From: Pseudomonadota bacterium
GTDB taxonomy: Bacteria > Pseudomonadota > Gammaproteobacteria > Burkholderiales > Burkholderiaceae_C
Assembly: GCA_030535425.1 (NCBI GenBank)
Contig: JAUNHQ010000014.1
Coordinates: forward strand, 1-53,403
Length of the DNA: 53,403 bases
Direction: 5' to 3'
The notes beneath the pieces are model-generated. The model was given only the letters and a program-made list of their open reading frames with translations, was not told the DNA's origin and made no database searches. The position numbers and the translations under genes are program-made. Positions within the stretch are counted from its first letter, which is position 1. Every line of letters starts with the position of its first letter. Positions 19,339 to 27,850 of this stretch are shown here, in pieces.

Positions 19339-19518
19339 TCAGCGAGAAGTGCGCCCTACCCCCGCGTCCACGGTGCCATACACCGTCACGCCAGACGCGC
19401 CGCTGCCCGTGTGCGCACCCCCCGCCGAAGGCGGCGTGGCGCTGCAAGCGCCCAGCGCAAACACCACCAGTGCCAGCGCCCCAGCGCGGGCCAGCCAGGA
19501 TTGAAAAAACCTTTGCAT
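19339..19518 (-). CDS. Small predicted lipoprotein (59 aa)
   Basis: ATG at 19518 with GGGAG 9 nt upstream. The N-terminus MQRFFQSWLARAGAL is followed by the hydrophobic ALVVFALGAC; ALGAC fits a lipobox with the lipidated Cys at 25. The mature part is Gly/Ser/Thr-rich and ends TVYGTVDAGVGRTSR. No known domain. It is below common ORF length cut-offs but has a start, ribosome site, lipobox and stop in order. It lies between the NnrU gene and the MFS carrier on the same strand. Confidence 0.7.
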   Translation of the reverse strand: MQRFFQSWLARAGALALVVFALGACSATPPSAGGAHTGSGASGVTVYGTVDAGVGRTSR

Positions 19519-19634
19519 GGAAAAAGGCTCCCGTTGCCAAAAAGGCAGGCAGTATGCGTCGCCTCAGCCCAGGGCATGCATGCAAACGTAAACAGGCCAG
19601 CCAGGTGTGCACCAACACTCCGCCGCATCCGGCC

Positions 19635-20882
19635 TCAGCCCGCGCACGGCAGGCGCCAAAAGGCCAGCGCCCCGGCCAGCAGCATGGCGCTCATGGTCAG
19701 CAGCGCAGCGGCAAAGGGCTCGATCTGCCAGCGCGGCGCCAGGCTGGCGGCCAGGCCGCTGGCCCACTGCATCAGCGCAATGCCCAAAAACATGGCCATG
19801 GTGAACAGCGACAGCGCCCGCCCGCGCATGTGGGCCGGGTAGGCATCGCGCACGTAGCCGTATTGCAGCACGCCATAGCCCGACAGCAGGCCGTAGACCA
19901 CGGCCAGCAGCACGTCCACCCAGGCCAGATACGCCAGCCCCATCACCACCAGCAGCAGCGCCGCCGCCAGCGCAAAGCCCAGCAGCCAGCGCACGCGCCG
20001 CGTGCCGCCGGGGTCCAGCCGGCCAAACAGCGCCGGGCTGACCATGCTGCCCAGCGTCATGGCCAGGGCCACATGGCCGCCTTGCACCAGGCTGAAGCCG
20101 TGGCGCTCGATCAGCAGCGGCCCCAGCCACAGCCCGCGCAGGGTAATGAAGCTCGCATACGCCACCGCCGCGTAGGCCACCAGCCCCAGCGTGTGCGGTA
20201 GCGTGAACAAGCCCAGCAACTCGCGCGCGGCTTGCAGCGGCGCCGGGCGTGGCACAGCGTCGGCGGCGGCGGGCGCGGGCTCGCGCACCAGCAGCGCCAT
20301 GGCGCACCAGGCCGCCAGGGCCAGCGCGCACAGCACGCCAAAGCCCCAGCGCCAGGACGACAGCTCGATCAGCCAGGCCAGGGGCGAAGCGGTCATCAGC
20401 ACGCCCACGCCGCTCAGGCTCATCACCAGCCCCGACACGGCCGTGAAGCGGTGCGCCGGAAAGTGCCGCCCGATGAACACCGTGCACACCAGAAAAGCCG
20501 GCGCGCAGCCCGTGCCCATCAGCGCCTGCCCCAGCAGCAGCACCGGGTAACTGGGCGCCAGCGCCGACAGCAGCGCCCCCAGCACCGCCATGGGAAACGC
20601 CGCCAGGATGGTGCGGCGCACACCAAACACGTCGATGCACACGCCCATGAGCAGCTGCATGAGCCCGAAGCTGAAATGAAAAGTGGCTGCCCACAGCCCC
20701 AGCTGCTGCGGCGACAAGGCCAATGCCTGCGCCAGCGGCGGGCCCATGATGGCGGCAATGGTGCGAAACGCCTGGCTGAGCGTGAAGCCGCAAGCCAGCG
20801 CCAGCAGCATGACCCAGGCCAGCCGCGCGGGCAAGGCGCTATCGGCAAAAGCAGCAGAAGAGGCAGAGGTGGCAGCGGTCAC
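19635..20882 (-). CDS. MFS transporter
   Basis: Major facilitator protein with about 12 hydrophobic helices, 415 residues. DVFGVRRTILAAFP after helix 2 fits the MFS loop 2-3 motif, and GLLSGYGVLQYGYVRDAYPAHMRGRALS is the corresponding C-half region. Substrate unknown. The start is unsure: GTG at 20882 gives MTAATSASSAA, while the next ATG (20810) would begin inside helix 1. Weak ribosome-site evidence for either. SlyD lies upstream on the same strand. Confidence 0.87.
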   Translation of the reverse strand: MTAATSASSAAFADSALPARLAWVMLLALACGFTLSQAFRTIAAIMGPPLAQALALSPQQLGLWAATFHFSFGLMQLLMGVCIDVFGVRRTILAAFPMAVLGALLSALAPSYPVLLLGQALMGTGCAPAFLVCTVFIGRHFPAHRFTAVSGLVMSLSGVGVLMTASPLAWLIELSSWRWGFGVLCALALAAWCAMALLVREPAPAAADAVPRPAPLQAARELLGLFTLPHTLGLVAYAAVAYASFITLRGLWLGPLLIERHGFSLVQGGHVALAMTLGSMVSPALFGRLDPGGTRRVRWLLGFALAAALLLVVMGLAYLAWVDVLLAVVYGLLSGYGVLQYGYVRDAYPAHMRGRALSLFTMAMFLGIALMQWASGLAASLAPRWQIEPFAAALLTMSAMLLAGALAFWRLPCAG

Positions 20883-20996
20883 ACAAAAGGCAAGGGCAAG
20901 AAGACGTGGTTACAGCCCGGGCGCCAGGCGCGTTTGGCGGCGTTTAAAACAACGCTCAGCGCCGCTTTAAGCGCCCCCTCCCAGGGCTTCGGCGCA

Positions 20997-21470
20997 TCAG
21001 TGCTGGTGCCCATGCACGCCATGCACGTGGCCGTGGGCGATTTCCTCGGCCGTGGCCGGGCGCACGGCCTTGACGGTGGCGGCAAAGCGGATGGCGCGGC
21101 CTGCCAGGGGTGCGTTGCCATCCAGATGCACCACGGACCCTTTGATCTTGACCGCGCGGCACAGCACCGGCGCGCTCGATGGGCCCGGGCCTTGCAGCTG
21201 GCCGCCCACTTTCACGCCGGGGGGAAAGTCGGCCTTGGCCATGGTGGTGACCAGCGCCGCGTCGTGCTCGCCAAAGGCGTCGGCGGGCTCCAGCGCCACG
21301 TTCACCGCATGGCCCACGCCCTGGCCTTCCAGCGCGGCCTCGACCTTGAGAAACAGGTTCTGGTGCCCGCCATGCAGGTAGGCGGTGGTGCCGCTGTCCA
21401 GCAGCTGGCCGGTGCGGGCGTCAAGGATTTTGTAGACCAGGGTGACGGCGGTGTTGGCGGTGATGTGCAT
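20997..21470 (-). CDS. slyD: FKBP-type peptidyl-prolyl isomerase, SlyD-like
   Basis: 157 residues. FKBP domain with an inserted flap: VTLVYKILDARTGQLLDS, then HGGHQNLFLKVEAALEG, VALEPADAFGEHD and the insert-in-flap region to about 125, followed by VVHLDGNAPLAGRAIRF, the SlyD signature (DxNHPLAGxxLxF; His is replaced by Ala here). The short C-terminus HGHVHGVHGHQH is histidine-rich and could bind nickel or other metals, as in SlyD. A paralogue with fewer metal ligands is possible. Confidence 0.9.
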   Translation of the reverse strand: MHITANTAVTLVYKILDARTGQLLDSGTTAYLHGGHQNLFLKVEAALEGQGVGHAVNVALEPADAFGEHDAALVTTMAKADFPPGVKVGGQLQGPGPSSAPVLCRAVKIKGSVVHLDGNAPLAGRAIRFAATVKAVRPATAEEIAHGHVHGVHGHQH

Positions 21471-21509
21471 CGAAAAGGCTTTCCAGGAAAAAACAAAAGT
21501 GAACAGACC

Positions 21510-22508
21510 CTAGCTGGCATCGGGCAGCAGGCCGCGCGCGCGCAGCAGCGGCAGCGCCTCGGCCGTGGCCGCGCGGCCTGCGTCAATGGCTTCGCTGGCG
21601 TGGTGAAAGTCCAGCAGGCCCAGGTGCGCCAGGCGCGGGGCAATCAGGGCCTCGGGCGGCTCGCCCGCCATGCGGCTGCGGGTGATGCGCACCTGCATCA
21701 CGTTGATGCTGCTGGCCAGCACGTGCAGCACCGAAGGCAGCGGCGGAGCGGGGGCCGGTGCGGCTTGGGCGGCATCTGCGGCGGTATTTGCAGCGGTATC
21801 TGTGGCGGCATCTTCGGCCGCGCCCGGCGGCGCACCGGCTGGCCGCAGCGTGCCCCATGCACCTAGTTGCGCCTTCAGTCCGCTGACCCAGTCGGTGCGC
21901 GGCGCTGGCGGGGTGGGGGCTGCGCGCAAATGGCGGCCCATGAGGTCGCTGTTCAAGTCCACGGCAATCACGGCATCGGCCCCCAGCGCGCGTGCCAGTG
22001 ACACGGGCACGGGGTTGACCAGCCCGCCATCGGCCAGCAGCCGCTGGCTGTGGCCGCTGCCTTGCCACACCGGCGCAAACAGCCCCGGCAGCGCGCAAGA
22101 GGCGCGCACCACCTCGGCCACCGAGCCTTCGCGCAGCCACACCTCATCGCCCGTGTGCAAGTCCGTGGCCACGGCGGCAAAGGCCAGGGGCAGCTGCTCA
22201 AGCGGGCGGTCGTCAACGTGCGTGCGCATGAAGTCCACCAGCTTCTCGCCCTTGAGCATGCCGCCGCTCAAGCCAAAGTCCATGAAGGCCCACACGGCGC
22301 GCGCGCTCAGCGAGCGCACCCATTGCTCAAACCGGTCCAGCTCGCCCGCCGCATAGGCCGCGCCCACCAGCGCGCCAATGGACGTGCCCGCCACCACCTG
22401 CGGCTGCACCCCGGCGTCCAGCAGCGCGCGCAGCACGCCAATGTGCGCCCAGCCGCGCGCCGAGCCGCTGCCCAGCGCCAAACCGATGCGGGGAACACGT
22501 GTTTTCAT
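21510..22508 (-). CDS. Patatin-like phospholipase (RssA/NTE type)
   Basis: Serine esterase, 332 residues. Oxyanion loop GLALGSGSARGWAH at the N-terminus, nucleophile elbow GTSIG near residue 45 and catalytic Asp in ADGGLVNPVPV near 175 complete the Ser-Asp dyad. An Ala/Asp-repeat stretch (about 245-275) is low complexity. Substrate unknown; homologues act on lipids. The ATG at 22508 was chosen since GLALGSGSARG follows at once. Confidence 0.9.
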   Translation of the reverse strand: MKTRVPRIGLALGSGSARGWAHIGVLRALLDAGVQPQVVAGTSIGALVGAAYAAGELDRFEQWVRSLSARAVWAFMDFGLSGGMLKGEKLVDFMRTHVDDRPLEQLPLAFAAVATDLHTGDEVWLREGSVAEVVRASCALPGLFAPVWQGSGHSQRLLADGGLVNPVPVSLARALGADAVIAVDLNSDLMGRHLRAAPTPPAPRTDWVSGLKAQLGAWGTLRPAGAPPGAAEDAATDTAANTAADAAQAAPAPAPPLPSVLHVLASSINVMQVRITRSRMAGEPPEALIAPRLAHLGLLDFHHASEAIDAGRAATAEALPLLRARGLLPDAS

Positions 22509-22702
22509 GCGGATGCCGGCCAGAACGGGATCAGACGCACGCCGCAGGCCCATGCACGGCTGGCGGCATCGGCACGATCGGTCAGAAACAGGGCAGGCAT
22601 GGCTGTCGGCGGCAAAGGCCCGTATGTTATGGCCTTCTCACAGGGGCTGATGCTGGCTGGCCTGGCCGCCAGCCCGTGGCAAGCCCCCTTCAAGGGCATG
22701 AA

Positions 22703-22761
22703 CCAAAATGGCCATTTGCGCGCCATTGACAAGGGTTCTTAGCTATACAAAACATAGCTAA
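22703..22761 (-). repeat. Dispersed hairpin repeat, reverse copy
   Basis: AAAATGGCCATTTGCGCGCC, then CAAGGGTTC and TTAGCTAT, 7-nt loop ACAAAAC, ATAGCTAA. 8-bp perfect arms. Lies between the patatin start and the end of the DUF1624 gene, 6 nt from that gene's stop. Confidence 0.85.
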
Positions 22762-22767
22762 CCATTT

Positions 22768-23556
22768 TCAACGGCTCAGCCACCCCCACGCCATCAGCGC
22801 CCCAATCATCACCGGCTGGTGCAGCATGTAGTAAAGCAGCGAATGCCGTCCCAGCACCGCCAGTGCACGGCCCGGCGCGCCCAGTGTGCCTGCCAGCGCC
22901 TGCGGCGCGCGTGCAGCCAGCCACTGCGCCGCGCCCACGCCCAGCCACATCACGCCCAGCCAGGGCAGCAGGGGCACATAGTCTTCGGTTGGCGGCTTGT
23001 GCGTGACCACGCCCAGCCCGTTCAGCCAACGCCCGTTCAGCGCATCGGCCAGGGCGCTGCCGCGCGCGCCTTGCAGCCAGGCGCTGCCCAGCGGCCCGGC
23101 GGCGATCAGCAGCGCGCCCAGCCCCCAGGGCCGCGCCCCGCGCAGCCAGCCGCGCAGCAGCGCCACGCGGGTGATGAGCAGCATGACCGCCATGCCGTGC
23201 AACACGCCAAAGCTGATCCAGCTTTGGGGAAACATCCACCACGAACCCAGCGACACCAGCAGCGCACAGGCGGCGATCTGACCCCAGCGCCGCCAAAAGC
23301 GCGGCCAGCCCTGCCCCTGGGCCACGGCCAGCGCCTGCCCCGCACCCGCGCACAGCAGAAACAGGCTGACGATGGCGGTGCGCTGCCAGGTCCACAGCGG
23401 GTCGGCGTAGAAGTTCTGCCGGATGTGGCCAAAGTGGTTCAGGTCAAAGCAGAAGTGATAAACCGTCATCCACACCATCGCCAGCCCGCGCAGGGCGTCC
23501 AGGCGGTCGTGGCGCACGGGGCCAGGGGGGCGGGCAGCAAAGTTTGGGCTTGGCAC
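22768..23556 (-). CDS. DUF1624 / heparan-alpha-glucosaminide acetyltransferase-like membrane protein
   Basis: About 262 residues, multi-pass. RHDRLDALRGLAMVWMTVYHFCFDLNHFG is the hallmark of the DUF1624 acyltransferase-like family, and the C-terminus has GRHSLLYYMLHQPVMIG, which matches the same family. A GTG at 23556 (VPSPNFAARPPG) gives a plausible start, as no ATG precedes the first helix; the frame stays open far upstream but overlaps rlhA there. Divergent from rlhA with 75 bp between. Substrate unknown. Confidence 0.78.
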   Translation of the reverse strand: MPSPNFAARPPGPVRHDRLDALRGLAMVWMTVYHFCFDLNHFGHIRQNFYADPLWTWQRTAIVSLFLLCAGAGQALAVAQGQGWPRFWRRWGQIAACALLVSLGSWWMFPQSWISFGVLHGMAVMLLITRVALLRGWLRGARPWGLGALLIAAGPLGSAWLQGARGSALADALNGRWLNGLGVVTHKPPTEDYVPLLPWLGVMWLGVGAAQWLAARAPQALAGTLGAPGRALAVLGRHSLLYYMLHQPVMIGALMAWGWLSR

Positions 23557-23618
23557 GGCGCCGATGGTAGCGGCGCGGCCCAGGCACAGCAGGCCGCAAA
23601 CGGGCCATGCCCCCACCC

Positions 23619-23624
23619 GATAAT
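23619..23624 (+). promoter_or_regulatory. -10-like GATAAT immediately upstream of rlhA
   Basis: GATAAT ends 7 nt before the ATG at 23632. If it is used, the transcript would begin at or beside the start codon (leaderless). No good -35 or Shine-Dalgarno is visible. Confidence 0.45.
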
Positions 23625-23631
23625 CCGCCCC

Positions 23632-25626
23632 ATGCCCCTGCCCCACCATCTGGAACTGCTCAGCCCCGCGCGCGATGCGGCCATTGGCATCGAAGCCATC
23701 AACCACGGCGCCGATGCCGTGTACATCGGCGGCCCCGGCTTTGGCGCGCGCGCCGGCGCGGGCAATGCCGTGGCCGACATCGAGCGCCTGTGCCGCCACG
23801 CGCACCGCTACAACGCGCGCATCTTCATCACCCTCAACACCATCTTGCGCGACGACGAGCTGGAAGACGCCCGCCGCATGGCCTGGCAGGTGTACGAGGC
23901 CGGGGCCGACGCCCTCATCGTGCAGGACATGGGCCTGCTCATGCTGGACTTGCCCCCCATCCAGCTGCACGCCAGCACGCAGTGCGACATCCGCACGCCT
24001 GAAAAAGCCCGCTTTCTGCAAGACGCGGGCTTCAGCCAGATCGTGCTGGCGCGCGAGCTGGACTTGCCGCAAATCGCCGCCGTGCGCGACGCGCTGGACC
24101 CGGCGCGGCCCTGCGCCATCGAGTTTTTCATTCACGGCGCGCTGTGCGTGGCCTACAGCGGCCAGTGCTACATCAGCCACGCCCACACCGGCCGCAGCGC
24201 CAACCGGGGCGATTGCAGCCAGGCCTGCCGCCTGCCCTATCAGGTGCTGGACGCGCAAGGCCGCTTTGTGGCGCACGACGCGCACGTGCTCAGCATGAAG
24301 GACAACAACCAGTCCCTCAACCTCGGCCCCCTGATCGACGCCGGTGTGCGCAGCTTCAAGATCGAAGGCCGCTACAAGGACATGGGCTACGTCAAGAACA
24401 TCACCGCCCACTACCGCCGCCTGCTCGATGAACAACTGGCGCAGCGCCCCGCGCTGGCCCGCGCCTCATCGGGCAGCTGCACCTACAGCTTCACGCCCGA
24501 TCCGCTGCAAAACTTCAACCGCGAATTCACCGACTACTTCGTCAACGGCCGCCAGCCCGACATTGGCGCGTTCGACACACCCAAAAACCCCGGCCAGCCC
24601 ATCGGCTTCGTCACCCGCACCGGGGCCGACCATTTCGATCTGCAACTGGACGAGCCCACCCTCACCCTGGCCAACGGCGACGGCCTGTGCTACTGGGACG
24701 CGCAAAAAGAACTCGTCGGCGCCCAGACCAACCGTGTAGAAAGCCTGGGCGGCGGCGCCTGGCGCATCCACCCCAAAGACCCCATGGCCCGCCTGCACGA
24801 CTTGCGCAAAGGCACCGTCATCCACCGCAACCGCAGCATGGACTGGGTGCGCACGCTGGAGAAAAAATCCGCCGACCGCCGCATCGGCCTGTGGTTGGCC
24901 CTGACCGAAACGCCTGACGGCCTGTGCCTGAGCGCCACCGACGAAGACGGCCACAGCGCCAGCGCCCACACCGCCCAGCCCCACCAGCCGCCGCAAGACC
25001 CCGCCCAGGCCAGCGCCAAGCTGCGCGAAGCCCTGGCCCAGCTGGGCGAAACCGAATTCACCCCGCTGGACATCCACCTGGACCTGCCCCGCCCCTGGTT
25101 CGTGCCCGCCAGCGTGACCAAGCAACTGCGGCGCGATGCCATCGCGGCCCTGCAAGCCGCCCGCGCGGCCGCCTGGCAGCGCCTGCCCCGCGCCAGCGCC
25201 GTACAGCCGCCCACACCCTACCCCGACGACAGTCTGAGCTACCTGGCCAACGTCTTCAACCACGCCGCGCGCGACTTTTACGCCCGCCACGGCGTGAAGG
25301 TGATAGCCGCCGCCTACGAAAGCCAGCAGGAAGAAGGCGAAGTCAGCCTGATGATCACCAAGCACTGCGTGCGCTACAGCCTGAGCCTGTGCCCCAAGCA
25401 GGCCAAGGGTGTCATCGGCGTCAAGGGCACCATCCGCGCCGAGCCGCTGCAACTGATCAACGGCAAAGAAAAACTCACCCTGCGCTTTGACTGCAAGCCC
25501 TGCGAAATGCACGTGGTCGGCAAAATCAAGCGCAGCGTGCTGCAACACGGCGCGCGCGAGGCCACCGAACACGCCCTGCGCTTTTACCGCCAGCAGCCCG
25601 TCGTGCCCCAGCCTTTTCCCGAATAA
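23632..25626 (+). CDS. rlhA: 23S rRNA C2501 5-hydroxylase RlhA (U32 peptidase family, YdcP)
   Basis: 664 residues, the size of E. coli RlhA. U32 N-terminal barrel: LELLSPARDAAIGIEAINHGADAVYIG, then IQLHASTQCDIRTPEKARFLQ, EFFIHGALCVAYSGQCYIS and NRGDCSQACRLPY, which carry the conserved cysteines likely to bind a cofactor such as Fe-S. The C-terminal part has ITKHCVRYSLSLCPKQAKG and FDCKPCEMHVVGKIK. The length and second Cys cluster distinguish RlhA from the shorter TrhP/YegQ. Stop codon TAA is shared with the direct repeat of the following mobile-looking element. Confidence 0.9.
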   Translation: MPLPHHLELLSPARDAAIGIEAINHGADAVYIGGPGFGARAGAGNAVADIERLCRHAHRYNARIFITLNTILRDDELEDARRMAWQVYEAGADALIVQDMGLLMLDLPPIQLHASTQCDIRTPEKARFLQDAGFSQIVLARELDLPQIAAVRDALDPARPCAIEFFIHGALCVAYSGQCYISHAHTGRSANRGDCSQACRLPYQVLDAQGRFVAHDAHVLSMKDNNQSLNLGPLIDAGVRSFKIEGRYKDMGYVKNITAHYRRLLDEQLAQRPALARASSGSCTYSFTPDPLQNFNREFTDYFVNGRQPDIGAFDTPKNPGQPIGFVTRTGADHFDLQLDEPTLTLANGDGLCYWDAQKELVGAQTNRVESLGGGAWRIHPKDPMARLHDLRKGTVIHRNRSMDWVRTLEKKSADRRIGLWLALTETPDGLCLSATDEDGHSASAHTAQPHQPPQDPAQASAKLREALAQLGETEFTPLDIHLDLPRPWFVPASVTKQLRRDAIAALQAARAAAWQRLPRASAVQPPTPYPDDSLSYLANVFNHAARDFYARHGVKVIAAAYESQQEEGEVSLMITKHCVRYSLSLCPKQAKGVIGVKGTIRAEPLQLINGKEKLTLRFDCKPCEMHVVGKIKRSVLQHGAREATEHALRFYRQQPVVPQPFPE

Positions 25627-26180
25627 ACTTTTTTGATTAGCCCCCTATCGCAAGCGCCCCCGGTTTTCTCTTCTTCTCGCGTTGGGAGCCCAGTTGGGGC
25701 GGGCATTTCAGGCCGAGCTAAGCGACGGCCCGACTCGCCAACTCCCCTCTGGCCGTGCCGAGAAGCGCAGGGCTTGGGGCGGGCAGGTGCAGCGCAGCAT
25801 GCACCTGCCACGTGATCTGATTCGCTGCGGCTGTTTGAGCGTAGCGGCCAAGCCGCGCAGCGAGTTCCGCAGCGCCGCCCCGAGCGCGAGCATCGCAGGT
25901 TGCCCGAAGCGAAGGGACACGGCCAGCGGGGTCGCCTTTTGTGTTCGCATCACTTTGCTTCGCAAAATGAGCGAACCCCGCTTCGCGACCTTTGCCTACG
26001 TTCTTTTGGCGACGCAAAAGAAAGCAGGTGCGCTGCCGGGCGCACATCCCGGCCTCCGCGCGCAGACAAGCACCGCCTTGGCCACAGCACACCAGGCAAG
26101 CACCCACCCCACCCCCAGCGGGAGAAGGAGGAAAGCAGACATGCAAGCTGCGATAGGGGACTAATCAAGTAAACTTTTTT
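25624..26180. mobile_element. MITE-like non-autonomous element (about 530 bp) with TIR and target duplication
   Basis: This 645-bp gap between rlhA and uspA holds no convincing gene. Ends: 18-bp terminal inverted repeats at 25635-25652 and 26149-26166 matching 17/18. Flanks: identical 11-bp direct repeats TAAACTTTTTT at 25624-25634 and 26170-26180. The interior is rich in hairpins: a 10-bp stem at 25782-25791/25800-25809, GTTCGC/GCGAAC at 25943-25948/25971-25976 enclosing TTTGC/GCAAA, and an 8-bp stem at 26001-26008/26015-26022. No transposase is present. Similar stretches recur in other Burkholderiales genomes as far as I recall; this was not searched. Confidence 0.75.
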
Positions 26181-26184
26181 TGAA

Positions 26185-26240
26185 TAAAAAAGGCCGTTTG
26201 CGCTTGTCCAGCACGTGCAAGCAGCTACCCAATCCATAGC
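26185..26240 (-). repeat. Dispersed hairpin repeat, reverse copy
   Basis: AAAAAAGGCCGTTTGCGCTTG, then GTGCAAGC and GCTAC / ATAGC with one mismatch across a 7-nt loop. Lies between the mobile-looking element and uspA, 32 nt before the uspA ATG. The 11-bp direct repeat of the element adjoins it. Confidence 0.75.
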
Positions 26241-26271
26241 AACCCAGCCCGCAACCCCAGCGCTTCACACC

Positions 26272-26724
26272 ATGAAAATCCTTCTTCCCGTCGATGGCAG
26301 CGCCCTGTCCCTGCACGAAACCCGCTTTGCCCTGCAACTGCTGCACGCGGGCCTGCAAGCCAGCTTCGTGCTCGTCAACGTGCAAGAGCCGGCCAGCTTC
26401 TACGAAATCGTCACCGCGCAAACCCCCGCCATCATCGAAGGCGCGGCGCAAGAAGCCGGGGCCGACATGATCGCCCCTTCAGCCCAGCTGCTGCGCGCTG
26501 CCAGCGTGCCCTTTGACACCGCCGTGGTCCAGGGCGACCCCGTGCAAGCCATTCTGGAGCTGATCGCCCAGCACCGCTGCGACATGGTCGTCATGGGCAC
26601 CCGCGCACTTGGCCCCATCCGCCGCCTGATCGAAGGCGGCTCCACCGCCCAGCGGCTGGTTGAACACTCCCCCGTGCCCGTGCTGCTGGTCACCCCGCCC
26701 GACGAGATCAAGCAAGAGCCCTGA
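26272..26724 (+). CDS. Universal stress protein UspA family
   Basis: 150 residues, one Usp domain. MKILLPVDGSALSLHETRFAL is the typical first strand-helix. The C-terminal ATP-binding pattern G-2x-G-9x-G-S/T is present in VVMGTRALGPIRRLIEGGS, followed by EHSPVPVLLV. Predicted to bind nucleotide in the cytosol. A GTG-started MBL-fold gene begins 30 nt downstream on the same strand, so the two are likely one operon. Confidence 0.93.
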   Translation: MKILLPVDGSALSLHETRFALQLLHAGLQASFVLVNVQEPASFYEIVTAQTPAIIEGAAQEAGADMIAPSAQLLRAASVPFDTAVVQGDPVQAILELIAQHRCDMVVMGTRALGPIRRLIEGGSTAQRLVEHSPVPVLLVTPPDEIKQEP

Positions 26725-26754
26725 GCTGCCACTGCCCCGCCGCCCCCGCACCCC

Positions 26755-27723
26755 GTGCCCGCCACCGTCACCCACACCCAGGGCCTGCCACCCGGCATGC
26801 AGGTGCTTGAGCGCGGATGGCTTTCTTCCACCAACCTGCTGTGCCTGGGCGACGCGCCCGCCCTCATCGACACCGGCCACCTCAAACACGCCAGCCAAAC
26901 CCTGGCGCTGGTGCGCAACGCCCTGCACCGCGCCCCCGGCACTGCCACCCTGGCCGACGTGGCCCACACCCACCTGCACAGCGACCACTGCGGCGGCACC
27001 GCCGCGCTGCAAACCGCCTGGCCGCAGGCCCGCACCTGGGTGCCCGCGCCCTCGCTGCCGCATGTGCAAAGCTGGGACGAAACCCAGCTCAGCTTTGCCC
27101 GCACCGCCCAGCGCTGCGCGCGCTTTAGCGCCAGCCACGCCCTGCGCCACGGCCACACCGTAGCCCTGGGCGACTTTGACTGGCAGGTACACGCCGCCCC
27201 CGGCCACGACGCCCTGGCCGTGCTGCTGTTTGAGCCGCGCCACGGCGTGCTGGTGGCCGGCGATGCGCTGTGGGAACACAGCGTGGGCGTGATCTTTCCG
27301 CACATTGACGGCGGCGGCAATGACAGCTTTGCGCATTTCACCGACACCCTGGCGCTGATCGAGCGGCTGGACCCGGCCATTCTCGTGCCCGGCCACGGCG
27401 CGCCGTTTTGGCGTGCCGAAGGTGCCATCGCCGCGGCCCTGCAACGCGCCCGTCAGCGCATGGCCCATTTTCAGGCCCACCCCGCCGCCCACGCGCTGTA
27501 CGCGGCCAAGGTGCTGGTGAAATACCAGATGCTCGACGCCGAACGCATGACCCACGCCAGCTTCAGCCAATGGCTGCACAGCGTGCCCCACCTGCACACC
27601 CTGCACCGGCAGCACCGCCCCGACCTGCCCTGGGCCGCCTGGCTGAACGAAGTGCTGCTGGCCCCCATGTTCAGCAAAGGCGTTTTGCAGCGCGACGCCA
27701 CGCACGTGCGGGATGGAGATTAG
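26755..27723 (+). CDS. MBL-fold metallo-hydrolase
   Basis: 322 residues, GTG start at 26755. The metal-binding HxHxDH motif is THLHSDHCGG near residue 75. Further ligands are likely in APGHD, AGDALWE and VPGHGAP, matching H196/D/H263-type positions of the glyoxalase II-like fold. The C-terminal part (about 225-320) is helical with no known domain. Substrate unknown. No signal peptide. Cotranscribed with uspA; convergent with the LuxR regulator, with a repeat copy between. Confidence 0.85.
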   Translation: MPATVTHTQGLPPGMQVLERGWLSSTNLLCLGDAPALIDTGHLKHASQTLALVRNALHRAPGTATLADVAHTHLHSDHCGGTAALQTAWPQARTWVPAPSLPHVQSWDETQLSFARTAQRCARFSASHALRHGHTVALGDFDWQVHAAPGHDALAVLLFEPRHGVLVAGDALWEHSVGVIFPHIDGGGNDSFAHFTDTLALIERLDPAILVPGHGAPFWRAEGAIAAALQRARQRMAHFQAHPAAHALYAAKVLVKYQMLDAERMTHASFSQWLHSVPHLHTLHRQHRPDLPWAAWLNEVLLAPMFSKGVLQRDATHVRDGD

Positions 27724-27763
27724 GGGCTGCCCACCCGGTTACCCCACCCGGCTGCCCCACTCA

Positions 27764-27820
27764 TTAGCTACCAAAAAAGTAGCTAACTTTGGCGTGGATA
27801 GAGCGCAAACGGTCTTTTTT
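27764..27820 (+). repeat. Dispersed hairpin repeat, forward copy with compensatory change
   Basis: TTAGCTAC, 7-nt loop CAAAAAA, GTAGCTAA, then GAGCGCAAACGGTC and TTTTTT. The last base of the arm is C paired with G, where other copies have T paired with A: a double change that keeps the stem. Lies between convergent genes. Confidence 0.85.
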
Positions 27821-27850
27821 ACCCATAGGCCATTTCCATGCCCAGACGTT

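Noticed and set aside
20930-20990. Hairpin-like GGCG/CGCC sequence between slyD and the MFS gene as a repeat copy
   Set aside because: Does not contain the ATAGC arms or the AAGCGCAAA core of the repeat family.
20232-21866. 544-codon plus-strand open frame across the MFS and slyD genes
   Set aside because: Spans two clear minus-strand genes and has Arg/Gln/His-rich composition typical of shadow frames.
22819-23631. Upstream extension of the rlhA frame
   Set aside because: It overlaps the DUF1624 gene on the other strand, and U32 homology starts at 23632.
25682-26164. Short open frames inside the mobile-looking element
   Set aside because: Several overlap on both strands, with no ribosome site or domain; the repeat structure explains the region better.
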